DNA of 64,000 bases from Paenibacillus ottowii (GTDB lineage Bacteria; Bacillota; Bacilli; Paenibacillales; Paenibacillaceae): assembly GCF_006874425.1 (NCBI RefSeq), contig NZ_VIJZ01000003.1:589932-653931 (forward strand), read 5' to 3'. The notes below the pieces were generated by a model. It made no database searches. It was not told the origin of the DNA and was given only the letters and a program-made list of their open reading frames with translations. The position numbers and the translations under genes are program-made. This document shows positions 36,825 through 44,809 of the stretch, one piece after another. Within the stretch, counting starts at the first letter, position 1, and the number at the start of each line of letters is the position of its first letter.

Positions 36825-36931
36825 TCTTTACACCTCCTTATGGACATAAGGCCCTCAATCTCAAGTTGAGAGCAAGGAACGAGCCTAAACTCGCACTAAA
36901 ACAGTTTACCAAATTGAGCAACTGAATGCAA
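36825..36931 (-). promoter_or_regulatory. rpsF promoter and structured leader (candidate S6:S18 autoregulatory RNA)
   Basis: On the minus strand TTGCAT (36931-36926), 17 bases, TAAACT (36908-36903), preceded by TGG, is a good promoter. The roughly 75-base leader contains a stem around CTCTCA/TGAGGG and a 6-bp hairpin (CCTTAT, loop GTCC, ATAAGG, 36851-36836) whose 3' arm includes the first four bases of the AAGGAGG ribosome-binding site. An S6:S18-binding leader is known for rpsF operons in Firmicutes; assignment here rests on position and the hairpin only. Confidence 0.6.
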
Positions 36932-37143
36932 CCAGCAATTTCGAACACAAAGCTAAAAACCGTTTCACACACTTGATACCATTGTTTTTATACATTTTTA
37001 TATAACACCCAAAGTTTCCCGCATATAAAGGAAATTATTTTTGATTAACTACTATCTGCGTGCCTGTTTTCGCATCTTTCTGTTTAAGACAGCGCACAAT
37101 AACCGTTGCAGTCCAAATTCATGATCTAAGGAGGCACAAACGT

Positions 37144-37338
37144 ATGGGTGAAAAGACTGAGTTCGTACCCGGGGATAAGGTCCCAAACGACGGCGTATAT
37201 ATGGAGGTCGGAGAAAAAAGCTTTCATACTGAGATACAAAATCCGCAGCAAGTAACGTTGGAAAGAGGCGATTCTTTTCCGGAAACCACCAATCATAATC
37301 GCAAGTGGAAGAAAAAAACGAAAGCTCGTGTCCACTAA
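37144..37338 (+). CDS. YjzC-family small protein
   Basis: A 64-residue polar protein matching the YjzC family of Bacilli (EFVPGDKVPNDGVYMEVGE; LERGDSFPETTNHNRKWKKK). YjzC-like proteins are short, basic and of unknown function. The ATG at 37144 is preceded by AAGGAGGCACAAACGT; the frame is open upstream but without a site. It is transcribed opposite to rpsF. Confidence 0.85.
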   Translation: MGEKTEFVPGDKVPNDGVYMEVGEKSFHTEIQNPQQVTLERGDSFPETTNHNRKWKKKTKARVH

Positions 37339-37704
37339 TGTATATTTCCTCGGAATCCTGGCCATATTATGATTAGGCGATACAACAGAGAGGTGTGGTT
37401 CCGTTGGACAACGTAGCCGGACAAACTGTTAGGAGATCCATTCCGGGCATTAGAAGCGTTAGGTTTGTGTAGAAGGACACTGTCTTTTCAACACGGTATT
37501 GCTGGTCAGTACACCAAGTTTCAGATGTGATTGGACAGATCGTATCCTGTTAAAAAAGTATCGCCTACGATGGAGGACCTTTGTGGTCCTCCTTTGTTGC
37601 ATTATCGGACTTTTTGCATATACTGGTAAAATGCAGATTAATTCAGCTCCTTCTGCTAGAATATATCCAAGTACAAAAGACCTACTATTTATGGAGGTTT
37701 AAAC
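37339..37704 (+). other. Intergenic region ending an unidentified transcript
   Basis: A strong hairpin GGAGGACC, loop tttgt, GGTCCTCC followed by TTTGTT (37572-37597) faces the plus strand. It could end the yjzC transcript, whose stop is 230 bases earlier, or a separate small RNA. A 22-codon frame (from a TTG at about 37404, MDNVAGQTVRRSIPG) with an AGAGAGGTG site upstream is possible but weak. Confidence 0.5.
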
Positions 37705-38022
37705 ATGAGCTATTCTCGAATTTTGAAGTGGATATCAGGTATATTCGAATTGGTGCTTGCTGTACCGATTGTGGGAGGAGCTATTGTCTTGGGGACTGGC
37801 TACTCAGCTCTGGGGTTTATGCTGATCCTGCATGCAGTAACACTGATCCTGTCGTTACGCAATCAGGAAGCGATCTACGGTTCAGTCTGGGGAGTACTTA
37901 CCTCCTTGCTAGCCTGGATCCCTTTTGTTGGCTGGGCTCTCCATTTGGTTGCAGCCATCCTTTTGATGATCTCTGGCTCAAAGAAAACAAAACGCTATCA
38001 TTATCCACCTAACCAGCTATAA
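37705..38022 (+). CDS. Small hypothetical membrane protein
   Basis: A 105-residue protein, almost entirely hydrophobic, with three to four transmembrane helices (ILKWISGIFELVLAVPIVGG; ALGFMLILHAVTLILSLRNQ; WGVLTSLLAWIPFVGWALHL) and a basic tail KKTKRYHYPP. The ATG at 37705 follows TGGAGGTTTAAAC. It has its own strong terminator and no linked partner. Function unknown; similar short proteins are common in Paenibacillus. Confidence 0.85.
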   Translation: MSYSRILKWISGIFELVLAVPIVGGAIVLGTGYSALGFMLILHAVTLILSLRNQEAIYGSVWGVLTSLLAWIPFVGWALHLVAAILLMISGSKKTKRYHYPPNQL

Positions 38023-38024
38023 CA

Positions 38025-38074
38025 AAAGAATGCTCCTAACGGCAATGATTTCTTTGCTGTTAGGAGCATTCTTT
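38025..38074 (+). terminator. Terminator of the small membrane protein gene
   Basis: A perfect 16-bp stem (AAAAGAATGCTCCTAAC region against GTTAGGAGCATTCTTTT), beginning just after the stop codon. Confidence 0.95.
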
Positions 38075-38232
38075 TGCTCTAACGACTTTTCTCATCCTTC
38101 AATAGACTCATCATCATTTAAATTCAATATTGCCCAATTCATTCTTCGAAGTGTTATGATTGTTTATTTCCATAAACCAAAAAATCCCCTACACCAGAAG
38201 ATGTAAGAGATTGATTAAATTTATAAAGTTAG

Positions 38233-38323
38233 TGGCGGAAAGAGTGGGATTCGAACCCACGCACGCCTTGCGACGCCTAACTGATTTCGAGTCAGCCCCC
38301 TTGGACCTCTTGGGTACCTTTCC
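38233..38323 (-). tRNA. tRNA-Ser (anticodon CGA)
   Basis: A class-II tRNA of 91 bases with encoded CCA. The acceptor stem starts GGAAAGG; the anticodon arm GCTGA-CTCGAAA-TCAGT shows CGA, reading UCG; a long variable arm (GGCGTCGCAAGGCG region) and the T-loop GGGTTCGAATCCC are present. It stands alone between the small membrane protein gene and the DUF951 gene. Confidence 0.95.
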
Positions 38324-38399
38324 GCAGCAAGGATAATTATATCATCATTGCTATCATGACGCAAGCTGATTCTTGTCCATCATGATCCACCTTCTCCGC

Positions 38400-38624
38400 T
38401 CAAAGGGTTCCTGAATTTTGCTCGTCGGCACCAGACTTTGAGCGCAGTACCTTCTTCATATTCTTTTCGAACTTGGCACGTGGAATCAACACACTATGCT
38501 GGCATCCGACACATTTGATTCGAATATCCATCCCCATCCGGATAATCTCCATCTCGTTCGTTCCACATGGATGAGGCTTCTTCATCTGCACAATATCCCC
38601 TAGTTCAAACGACTTACGCTCCAC
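38400..38624 (-). CDS. DUF951 family protein (YyzM-like)
   Basis: A 74-residue protein of the DUF951 family (VQMKKPHPCGTNEMEIIRMG; MDIRIKCVGCQHSVLIPRAK). The PHPCG and KCVGCQHS cysteines probably bind a metal. The frame is open to 38744, but the GTG at 38624 has a GGGGGAGAGAAG site and gives the family start (V/M)ERKSFELGD. It overlaps the mscS 3' end by 11 bases, so it is translationally coupled to the channel gene. In Bacilli it is regularly found beside mscS-type genes near rpsF. Function unknown. Confidence 0.92.
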   Translation of the reverse strand: MERKSFELGDIVQMKKPHPCGTNEMEIIRMGMDIRIKCVGCQHSVLIPRAKFEKNMKKVLRSKSGADEQNSGTL

Positions 38625-39564
38625 CCTTCTCTCCCCCTTTTCTTCCTTGCTCATCGTCTTTTTCAAGGGTGATCGCCGTCTCCAGTGCGGCCTGACGATG
38701 TTCCTCGTCCTCCAGAGCCTTCTTGATATTATTCTGAATATCACGCTCTACGATAGCCCCGGTATTCGGCATACACTCCGCCACAACACGTACGATATAC
38801 TCTGATGTAGTCATGGACTGAACGCCTAACACATCCGGCATATTGAGTATCTGTGCATTGGATTCCTCAATGCCTTGGATCGCCAGTTTGACCAAGCTGA
38901 CGGCTTCCTCCAGACTACGTTCCACCTTCATCGGCACATCTACCACCGCCAACGCATTGGACATGGAGAAGTTCGTTACCGTCGTTATGGAGCCGTTAGG
39001 TAGAATATACACCTCGCCTTTCCAGCTCACCAGCCTGGTTGTACGCAGCCCAATCATTTCTACAGTCCCCTTGAAAGTTCCCGTCTGAATGACGTCTCCT
39101 ACGGCAAATTGATCCTCGAATATAATAAAGAACCCGGTGATTACATCCTTAACCAAGCTCTGTGCCCCAAAACCTACAGCTAATCCAAGCACTCCAGCTC
39201 CAGCAATCAGAGGGCCCAAATTTATACCCATTTGCGATAACACCAGCATAATCAAAATAAAATTAAATACAATATTTGTTACATTTTTTAGCAGTTCCCC
39301 CACAGTCGTTAACCGTCTGGTATTCAATCGGAATCTGCCGTTATCTCCCTTTTGCTCCATCGACTTATCTATAATTTTATTAATAACTCGAATAAAGATA
39401 CGTGTAATGATGAAAATAATTGCGATTTTCAAAATCACAAACAAAAAGGCTGACCACATCGCACTATCCGTAAGCCATTTCCATACAGCATCCTTCCAAT
39501 GAATCGCCCCTTGTACTACGTCATCCGTGTCTAATTTATCGGTCAACCAATGTATAAAGGTCAT
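38614..39564 (-). CDS. Small-conductance mechanosensitive channel (MscS family)
   Basis: A 316-residue channel with three N-terminal transmembrane helices; the pore helix is the glycine/alanine-rich segment IAGAGVLGLAVGFGAQSLVK (about residues 125-145). The cytoplasmic beta domain follows (FEDQFAVGDVIQTGTFKGTV; LPNGSITTVTNFSM). The channel opens on membrane tension to release solutes during osmotic downshock. It is followed by the DUF951 gene and is divergent from yyaC. Confidence 0.95.
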   Translation of the reverse strand: MTFIHWLTDKLDTDDVVQGAIHWKDAVWKWLTDSAMWSAFLFVILKIAIIFIITRIFIRVINKIIDKSMEQKGDNGRFRLNTRRLTTVGELLKNVTNIVFNFILIMLVLSQMGINLGPLIAGAGVLGLAVGFGAQSLVKDVITGFFIIFEDQFAVGDVIQTGTFKGTVEMIGLRTTRLVSWKGEVYILPNGSITTVTNFSMSNALAVVDVPMKVERSLEEAVSLVKLAIQGIEESNAQILNMPDVLGVQSMTTSEYIVRVVAECMPNTGAIVERDIQNNIKKALEDEEHRQAALETAITLEKDDEQGRKGGEKGGA

Positions 39565-39815
39565 GCTGTATTCCTCCTTAAACCAGGGAACTACTCTTTT
39601 TTGTTTCCCACATTCTATTTCCTATCTATATAAGCTTATCTCCTGACTTTAAACATACGGCTATGAACAATCTACCTTTCCCGAGTATAAAAGCACAAGT
39701 TTATCCATATACTAGCTACTATCTTGAGAATAATTGTTACCCGCAGGCCAAGTGTATTCCTAAAGGTAGGCGAGCACAACCTGCACACTCCATTACAGAA
39801 CGAAAGGAAGATTCC

Positions 39816-40421
39816 ATGACTCATCCATCTGACTTCATTCCGGGGCAAGAACCCCTAAGCTTAAAAATATCACACACTGACCCCGGGATCCAATCAGCCA
39901 TCATCCATCGTTTGCTGTTCCATCTGCATCAAGCACGGAGTCTGCAAAACATCGTCATCATTTGCATCGGCACCGATCGTTCTACTGGAGATTGCCTTGG
40001 CCCACTCGTCGGTACCCAATTGTCACGCTACAAAAGCCCGCTGTTCAACCTGTATGGAACATTAGATGAGCCTGTACATGCTATGAACCTGCAAACGACG
40101 CTGAATGGCATCTATGACCGGTACGAACAGCCCTATATCATTGGTATAGACGCATGTCTTGGACAAACTTCCAGTGTTGGATGCATTCAGGTTGCAGAGG
40201 GTCCCCTCAAGCCTGGAGCAGGTGTAAATAAAGAATTACCGCCGGTCGGCGATATCCATTTGACTGGTATCGTTAACGTCGGCGGCTTCATGGAATACTT
40301 TGTGTTGCAAAATACGAGACTAAATTTGGTCATGAAATTATCAGATATCATAGCTAGTAGCTTATACTCGGCAATCAGGGAGTGGCATTACCGTTCTGTC
40401 CTGCTTGCTGCGCAAGAGTAA
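39816..40421 (+). CDS. yyaC: Spore protease YyaC family
   Basis: A 201-residue protein of the YyaC family, related to the germination protease/hydrogenase-maturation fold. Visible family motifs are IICIGTDRSTGDCLGPLVGT, IDACLG and the C-terminal GDIHLTGIVNVGGFMEYFVL. The ATG at 39816 with AAAGGAAG upstream gives the family length; the frame is open 51 codons earlier. It is sporulation-linked in Bacillus. Its last 47 bases overlap the DUF4446 gene tail to tail. Confidence 0.92.
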   Translation: MTHPSDFIPGQEPLSLKISHTDPGIQSAIIHRLLFHLHQARSLQNIVIICIGTDRSTGDCLGPLVGTQLSRYKSPLFNLYGTLDEPVHAMNLQTTLNGIYDRYEQPYIIGIDACLGQTSSVGCIQVAEGPLKPGAGVNKELPPVGDIHLTGIVNVGGFMEYFVLQNTRLNLVMKLSDIIASSLYSAIREWHYRSVLLAAQE

Positions 40422-40896
40422 TAGCTTCTTTCTCTTCAGGTGATAAGGAATACGAGGATTGTCCCGCTTCCAGAGGCTTAGCATACACATAAGAGCCATC
40501 CCGGTTATAAATACCGGTTAATACTATTCCGTTCTGATTATCGTCTACAATAGCCAGAGAGAAGCTCAAATCGCTCCCTCTTTCACCAAAGGCATTATAG
40601 CGTTTGATGCCTATATGTCCCTTCAGGCCAGTCAGTTTGCTGCGTAGTGATTTCATACTTGCACGGTGAGCTTCCTGCTCATCTTCAATCGTATCCATTT
40701 GAACCTTCAAATCAATCAGCAGCGTTTCCAAATTCTCGACTCCGCTGCCCGCCATCATGGTATCATACTTTCGCCGCATCTTCTTCAGCTTTGAGCCCTG
40801 GGCAATAATAACGATCAACAGGATGAGTAAAATAAGCACGATCCCTGCAACAATTCCAGCAAGCTGCTCCATGATTAGTCCATTCAATTCAGCCAT
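40375..40896 (-). CDS. DUF4446 membrane protein
   Basis: A 173-residue protein with one N-terminal helix (about residues 12-33, LAGIVAGIVLILLILLIVII), a coiled-coil section (SGVENLETLLIDLKVQMDTI) and the DUF4446 core (HIGIKRYNAFGERGSDLSFS, then LAIVDDNQNGIVLTGIYNRD). It is a conserved neighbour of parAB and yyaC in Bacilli, with unknown function. Its 3' end overlaps yyaC on the opposite strand by 47 bases. Confidence 0.9.
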   Translation of the reverse strand: MAELNGLIMEQLAGIVAGIVLILLILLIVIIAQGSKLKKMRRKYDTMMAGSGVENLETLLIDLKVQMDTIEDEQEAHRASMKSLRSKLTGLKGHIGIKRYNAFGERGSDLSFSLAIVDDNQNGIVLTGIYNRDGSYVYAKPLEAGQSSYSLSPEEKEAITLAQQAGQNGNATP

Positions 40897-41100
40897 ATGT
40901 TTGTTTCTACCCCTCTACCTCAAAAATCATGTTACTGCTTTGCTTACCTTTTATTTTAAACGTTTGAGAACAGCGAGACAAATAACACAAGGCTATTAGT
41001 TTATCCATCAAAACCATTCTAATTCCTGCAATTGCAGACAAAGCAAAGACATATCTCACTTTCTATTTTACTCAAGGAGACATGTCCATATTTTTACAGA

Positions 41101-41943
41101 CTACTGTAATAGCTCCAATAATCTTTCCAAATCCTGCTGGCTGTAATAATTCAATTCGATTTTGCCTTTATCTTTATTGTGCTTGATCTTCACCGTTGTT
41201 TTAAACCGCTCGCGCAGGGACTCTTCCATATGGTCAATATAGGGGTCCTTTTTTCGCACCTTCGTTTTAGCTTTTGTTTCTCCAGGTTTATGATCCAATT
41301 GCTGTACGGCTTCCTCAAGTTCGCGAACACTCCACTGTTGCTCAATGCATTGCATGGCCAGCTGTTTCACCATGTCCGGGTCTTTGAGTCCAACAATTGC
41401 TCTAGCGTGTCCCATAGACAATGTTCCACGTGAAACATGCTCTTTAACTTCCTCAGGCAATGCAAGCAAGCGAAGGAAATTGGCAATATGCGAACGGGAT
41501 TTTCCCACCTTCATGGACAACTCTTCCTGAGTTAACGAAAATTGATCCATTAACCCCTGATAGGCTACGGCCACTTCCATTGCATTTAAGTTTTCACGCT
41601 GCAAATTCTCAATCAGGGCAATCTCCATTACCTGCTGATCTGTAAAATTGCGAACAACCACAGGTATGGTCGGATTCCCGCAGAATTGAGATGCCCGAAA
41701 CCGCCTTTCCCCGGCTATAATCTCATATCCTCTTAAGACACTACGCGCAATAATAGGTTGGATCACACCGTGCTGACGAATAGATTCCGCTAATTCCTTA
41801 ATGGACTCCTCATCAAACGTTTTTCGAGGTTGATATGGGTTTGCCCTCAACTGGCTGAGCGGAATGTCGACAACCTTATCCTCTTCACTGACTGTAAGGG
41901 AGGGAATAAGTGCATCCAATCCCTTTCCCAACCGTTTACTCAT
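41101..41943 (-). CDS. parB: Chromosome-partitioning protein ParB (Spo0J)
   Basis: A 280-residue ParB-type CTP switch that loads at parS and recruits SMC. The N-terminal domain includes the GERRFRASQ CTP-binding motif and ENLQREN. The helix-turn-helix region (LSMKVGKSRSHIANFLRLLA) and a leucine-rich C-terminal dimer domain (DLERLLELLQ) follow. The ATG at 41943 overlaps the parA stop by eight bases. A perfect parS lies inside the gene at 41422-41437, as in B. subtilis spo0J. Residues about 205-225 (KPGETKAKTKVRKKD) form a basic linker. Confidence 0.98.
   Translation of the reverse strand: MSKRLGKGLDALIPSLTVSEEDKVVDIPLSQLRANPYQPRKTFDEESIKELAESIRQHGVIQPIIARSVLRGYEIIAGERRFRASQFCGNPTIPVVVRNFTDQQVMEIALIENLQRENLNAMEVAVAYQGLMDQFSLTQEELSMKVGKSRSHIANFLRLLALPEEVKEHVSRGTLSMGHARAIVGLKDPDMVKQLAMQCIEQQWSVRELEEAVQQLDHKPGETKAKTKVRKKDPYIDHMEESLRERFKTTVKIKHNKDKGKIELNYYSQQDLERLLELLQ
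41422..41437. promoter_or_regulatory. parS site inside parB
   Basis: TGTTCCACGTGAAACA is identical to the canonical B. subtilis parS and is placed within the parB coding region. Confidence 0.97.
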
Positions 41944-42697
41944 AAGATACCACTTCCTTTGCCAACTCAATATATACCTCTGCCCCACGGGATCGGGGAT
42001 CATACGTAATAATGGACTGGCCATGTGATGGTGCTTCGCTGAGTCTCACGTTGCGTGGAATAATCGTCTGATAAACCTTGCTTTGAAAGTACTTTTTCAC
42101 TTCTTCAATGACCTGAATACCCAAGTTCGTGCGGGCGTCAAACATAGTTAGCAACACACCTTCAATTTGCAATGAGGTGTTTAGATGTTTTTGTACCAAT
42201 CGCACGGTATTCAACAATTGACTTAATCCTTCGAGCGCGTAATATTCACATTGAATTGGAATAATAACCGAATCGGAAGCCGTCAAGGAATTGAGCGTCA
42301 AAATACCCAGCGATGGAGGGCAATCTATTAATATATAATCGTAGTTATGCTTAACGAGTTGAAGCGATCTTTTTAATCTCAATTCGCGAGATATAGTTGG
42401 TACCATCTCGATTTCAGCACCTGCTAATTGAATGGTTGCCGGGATAATATCCAATCCCTCGACCTGTGTACTGACAATCGCTTCGCTAGGATCAACCTCA
42501 TTAATGAGTACATCATAAATGCAATTTGCCACATCCGCCTTATTGATACCGACACCACTGGTTGTATTACCTTGCGGGTCGATATCCACGAGCAATACCC
42601 TTTTGCCGAGGGAAGCAAGTCCGGCGCCCAAATTCACGGAGGTAGTCGTTTTGCCTACCCCGCCCTTTTGATTGGCCACGGCTATTATTTTTGACAC
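41936..42697 (-). CDS. parA: Chromosome-partitioning ATPase ParA (Soj)
   Basis: A 253-residue deviant-Walker ATPase, exactly the length of B. subtilis Soj: KGGVGKTTTSVNLGAGLA, Walker A' D44-type segment LVDIDPQGN and switch IDCPPSLG. It positions origins and regulates DnaA. The start is a GTG at 42697 with TGAGGTG upstream; an ATG frame 17 codons earlier lacks a site. It is in an operon with parB; noc upstream ends in its own terminator. Confidence 0.98.
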   Translation of the reverse strand: MSKIIAVANQKGGVGKTTTSVNLGAGLASLGKRVLLVDIDPQGNTTSGVGINKADVANCIYDVLINEVDPSEAIVSTQVEGLDIIPATIQLAGAEIEMVPTISRELRLKRSLQLVKHNYDYILIDCPPSLGILTLNSLTASDSVIIPIQCEYYALEGLSQLLNTVRLVQKHLNTSLQIEGVLLTMFDARTNLGIQVIEEVKKYFQSKVYQTIIPRNVRLSEAPSHGQSIITYDPRSRGAEVYIELAKEVVSYE

Positions 42698-42846
42698 TTC
42701 ATTCACCTCATAATTTAATCGGAATCCTGCTACGTTCCATGATTGCAAAAGTCTATGAAGACGTTACTTAGTCCTTAACCTAGGGATTAGGGCAATTCAA
42801 AATAGAATACGAGTATGCTGCGGTTTTATGTTGGCGTTAGACAGAA

Positions 42847-42868
42847 AAAGCGGCAATTGCTGCCGCCT
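42847..42868 (-). terminator. Terminator of noc
   Basis: On the minus strand GCGGCA, loop gcaat, TGCCGC and five T residues, 15 bases past the noc stop. Confidence 0.88.
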
Positions 42869-42882
42869 GTACGCTTCATCCC

Positions 42883-43701
42883 TTACTTACGTTTGGGAAT
42901 TTGAATGACAATCTCATAGTGATCCTCATGATCAGATTCCTTTGTTTTGATATCCAACCCTGAGCCAGACACCATATCAATGGATTGACGAATCGTATTC
43001 AGCGCAAGCCGGACATCCTTGGTAAAGGAAATCCGCTTTGATTTCTTAATCGTGGATACTTGTTTATAAAAGGCAACTCGTGCCTCTGTCTGCTTTACAT
43101 TAAGTTCCTTAGCAATCACTTCATCTAAAACCTTGTACTGTAGTTCCTCGGTCTCTAACGACAATAATGCACGAGCATGACGCTCAGACACCTTTCGTTC
43201 CATTAGAGCCTCTTTCACTCTCTCCGGCAAATGAAGCAGCCGTATTTTATTAGCAATAGTGGATTGGCTTTTGCCAAGTCGCTGAGCGAGACTTTCCTGA
43301 GTAAGTTGATGCAGGTCAATCAGCTTTTGATAAGCTACAGCCTCTTCAATCGCTGTTAGACCCTCCCGCTGGAGGTTCTCAATCAACGCGATGGATGCAG
43401 CTTGTGAATCATTAAACTCACGAACAATGGCTGGAATCGTCTCCATACCCAGCTTGGTGACAGCTCTCCAACGACGTTCCCCTGCTATAATTTCATATTG
43501 TCCATTACGGAAACGAACGACAATCGGTTGAATTACACCATGCGTCTTAATAGTCTGGCATAGCTCATCAATCTTCTCGTCATCAAATATGGTACGGGGC
43601 TGATAAGGACTGCTGACAATATCCCGAACCGGAATTTGTTTTATTTCGTCCCCATTGGATCGCTCCGTCAAACCAAATAGCTTGGAAAATTGTTCTTTCA
43701 T
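42883..43701 (-). CDS. noc: Nucleoid occlusion protein Noc
   Basis: A 272-residue ParB paralogue that blocks FtsZ assembly over the nucleoid. The N-terminus (MKEQFSKLFGLTERSNGDEI) is the amphipathic membrane-binding helix that marks Noc rather than ParB. The ParB-like CTP domain (IIAGERRWRAVTKLG; ENLQREGL) and helix-turn-helix (LAQRLGKSQSTIANKIRLLH) follow. The ATG at 43701 has TAGGTGG upstream. No Noc-binding site (ATTTCCCGGGAAAT) was seen in the window, which fits their known scarcity near the origin. Confidence 0.96.
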   Translation of the reverse strand: MKEQFSKLFGLTERSNGDEIKQIPVRDIVSSPYQPRTIFDDEKIDELCQTIKTHGVIQPIVVRFRNGQYEIIAGERRWRAVTKLGMETIPAIVREFNDSQAASIALIENLQREGLTAIEEAVAYQKLIDLHQLTQESLAQRLGKSQSTIANKIRLLHLPERVKEALMERKVSERHARALLSLETEELQYKVLDEVIAKELNVKQTEARVAFYKQVSTIKKSKRISFTKDVRLALNTIRQSIDMVSGSGLDIKTKESDHEDHYEIVIQIPKRK

Positions 43702-44040
43702 TCCGTATAATACCACCTAATTTCATAATAGCACCATACAAACAGCGCCTCGTGAAAAACAGTTCCTTACGGGGGATTGTAGACCCTTCTATATAAAATA
43801 GCGCCATAAGCGGGTACACTCCACGTTCTCCCCTGACATTTGTTGTCTCACTTCCCTATATGTATATCTGAAATCATGGGTACGGGAAGCAGCCAACTTA
43901 CACTAAAACGATTATCTCTATTCTATCACTTTTCCAGTCATAATCCTATCTTCTCTACCAGCTTTTCGGAACGATAAAAGAATAAATTATGTGGAGGGTA
44001 TTCGGCAAGTATCTTCTTAAGCAAAGAGTCTATAAACCAT
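43702..44040. promoter_or_regulatory. noc upstream region
   Basis: On the minus strand TGATAGAAT (TAGAAT at 43925-43920) is an extended -10 about 220 bases before noc; the -35 is weak. No other structure stands out before the rsmG terminator. Confidence 0.45.
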
Positions 44041-44075
44041 AAAAAAGTGAATGTTTCACGTGAAACATTCACTTT
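44041..44075 (-). terminator. rsmG terminator containing a perfect parS site
   Basis: A 32-bp perfect palindrome spans 44044-44075. Its central 16 bases, TGTTTCACGTGAAACA (44052-44067), match the parS consensus TGTTNCACGTGAAACA. On the minus strand the stem runs directly into six T residues (complement of 44046-44041) 12 bases after the rsmG stop, so the same DNA should be both a ParB-loading site and an intrinsic terminator. Confidence 0.93.
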
Positions 44076-44086
44076 CTTTCACACAT

Positions 44087-44809
44087 TTACACTAGCGGTG
44101 CCTTCAAAGGAGTACCTGGCTTACGCGGGTACTTCCTTGGTGTAGCTGCTCTTTTTTCAATAATAATCATATGTCTGGCTGCATCCTCAACAGGTAGCTG
44201 GAAGGCCTGAACATGCTTGATTTTCCCCTTCAATTCTTTCAAGCTGTAGGATGCTTCCCTGATTTCTTCCGTTGGATCGCTACCCTTCATCGCTGCAAAG
44301 TGGCCCCCCTCACGGACAAAAGGCAGGCAAAACTCATTCAATACTGCGAGACGGGCAACGGCTCGGGCAGTGACCAGATCATAACTATCGCGATACCCTG
44401 CTTTGCGTCCCAATTCCTCTGCCCTGCTGTGAATCAGTTCGACATTTTCCAGTCCTAACTGCTCTACAACATGTGCTAGGAATTGGATGCGCTTATTCAA
44501 CGAGTCTACAATGGTCAATTGAATATGTGGAAAGCATATTTTCAAGGGGATACCAGGAAAACCTGCACCTGACCCAATGTCAGCCAAACTCTCCACATCA
44601 TTTAACGGAACATAAAAGGCAAGTGAAAGAGAATCGTAAAAATGCTTGGTGTACACTGCATCTCGCTCAGTAATACCCGTCAGGTTCATTTTTTCATTCC
44701 ATTCAACCAACACACGGTAATACGTTTCAAACTGCTCCAATTGACTATCATTAATCACAACACTATGCTCTGCGAGCCGCTGTTTGAACTGCTGTTGTAT
44801 CGCGTCCAT
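44087..44809 (-). CDS. rsmG: 16S rRNA (guanine-527-N7)-methyltransferase
   Basis: A 240-residue SAM-dependent methyltransferase (GidB). The SAM motif SLADIGSGAGFPGIPLKICF and downstream ELIHSRAEELGRK and DLVTARAVARLAVL are diagnostic. It modifies G527 of 16S rRNA; loss gives low-level streptomycin resistance. Its start overlaps the mnmG stop by one base. A basic tail (TPRKYPRKPGTP) is typical of Bacillales members. Confidence 0.97.
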   Translation of the reverse strand: MDAIQQQFKQRLAEHSVVINDSQLEQFETYYRVLVEWNEKMNLTGITERDAVYTKHFYDSLSLAFYVPLNDVESLADIGSGAGFPGIPLKICFPHIQLTIVDSLNKRIQFLAHVVEQLGLENVELIHSRAEELGRKAGYRDSYDLVTARAVARLAVLNEFCLPFVREGGHFAAMKGSDPTEEIREASYSLKELKGKIKHVQAFQLPVEDAARHMIIIEKRAATPRKYPRKPGTPLKAPLV

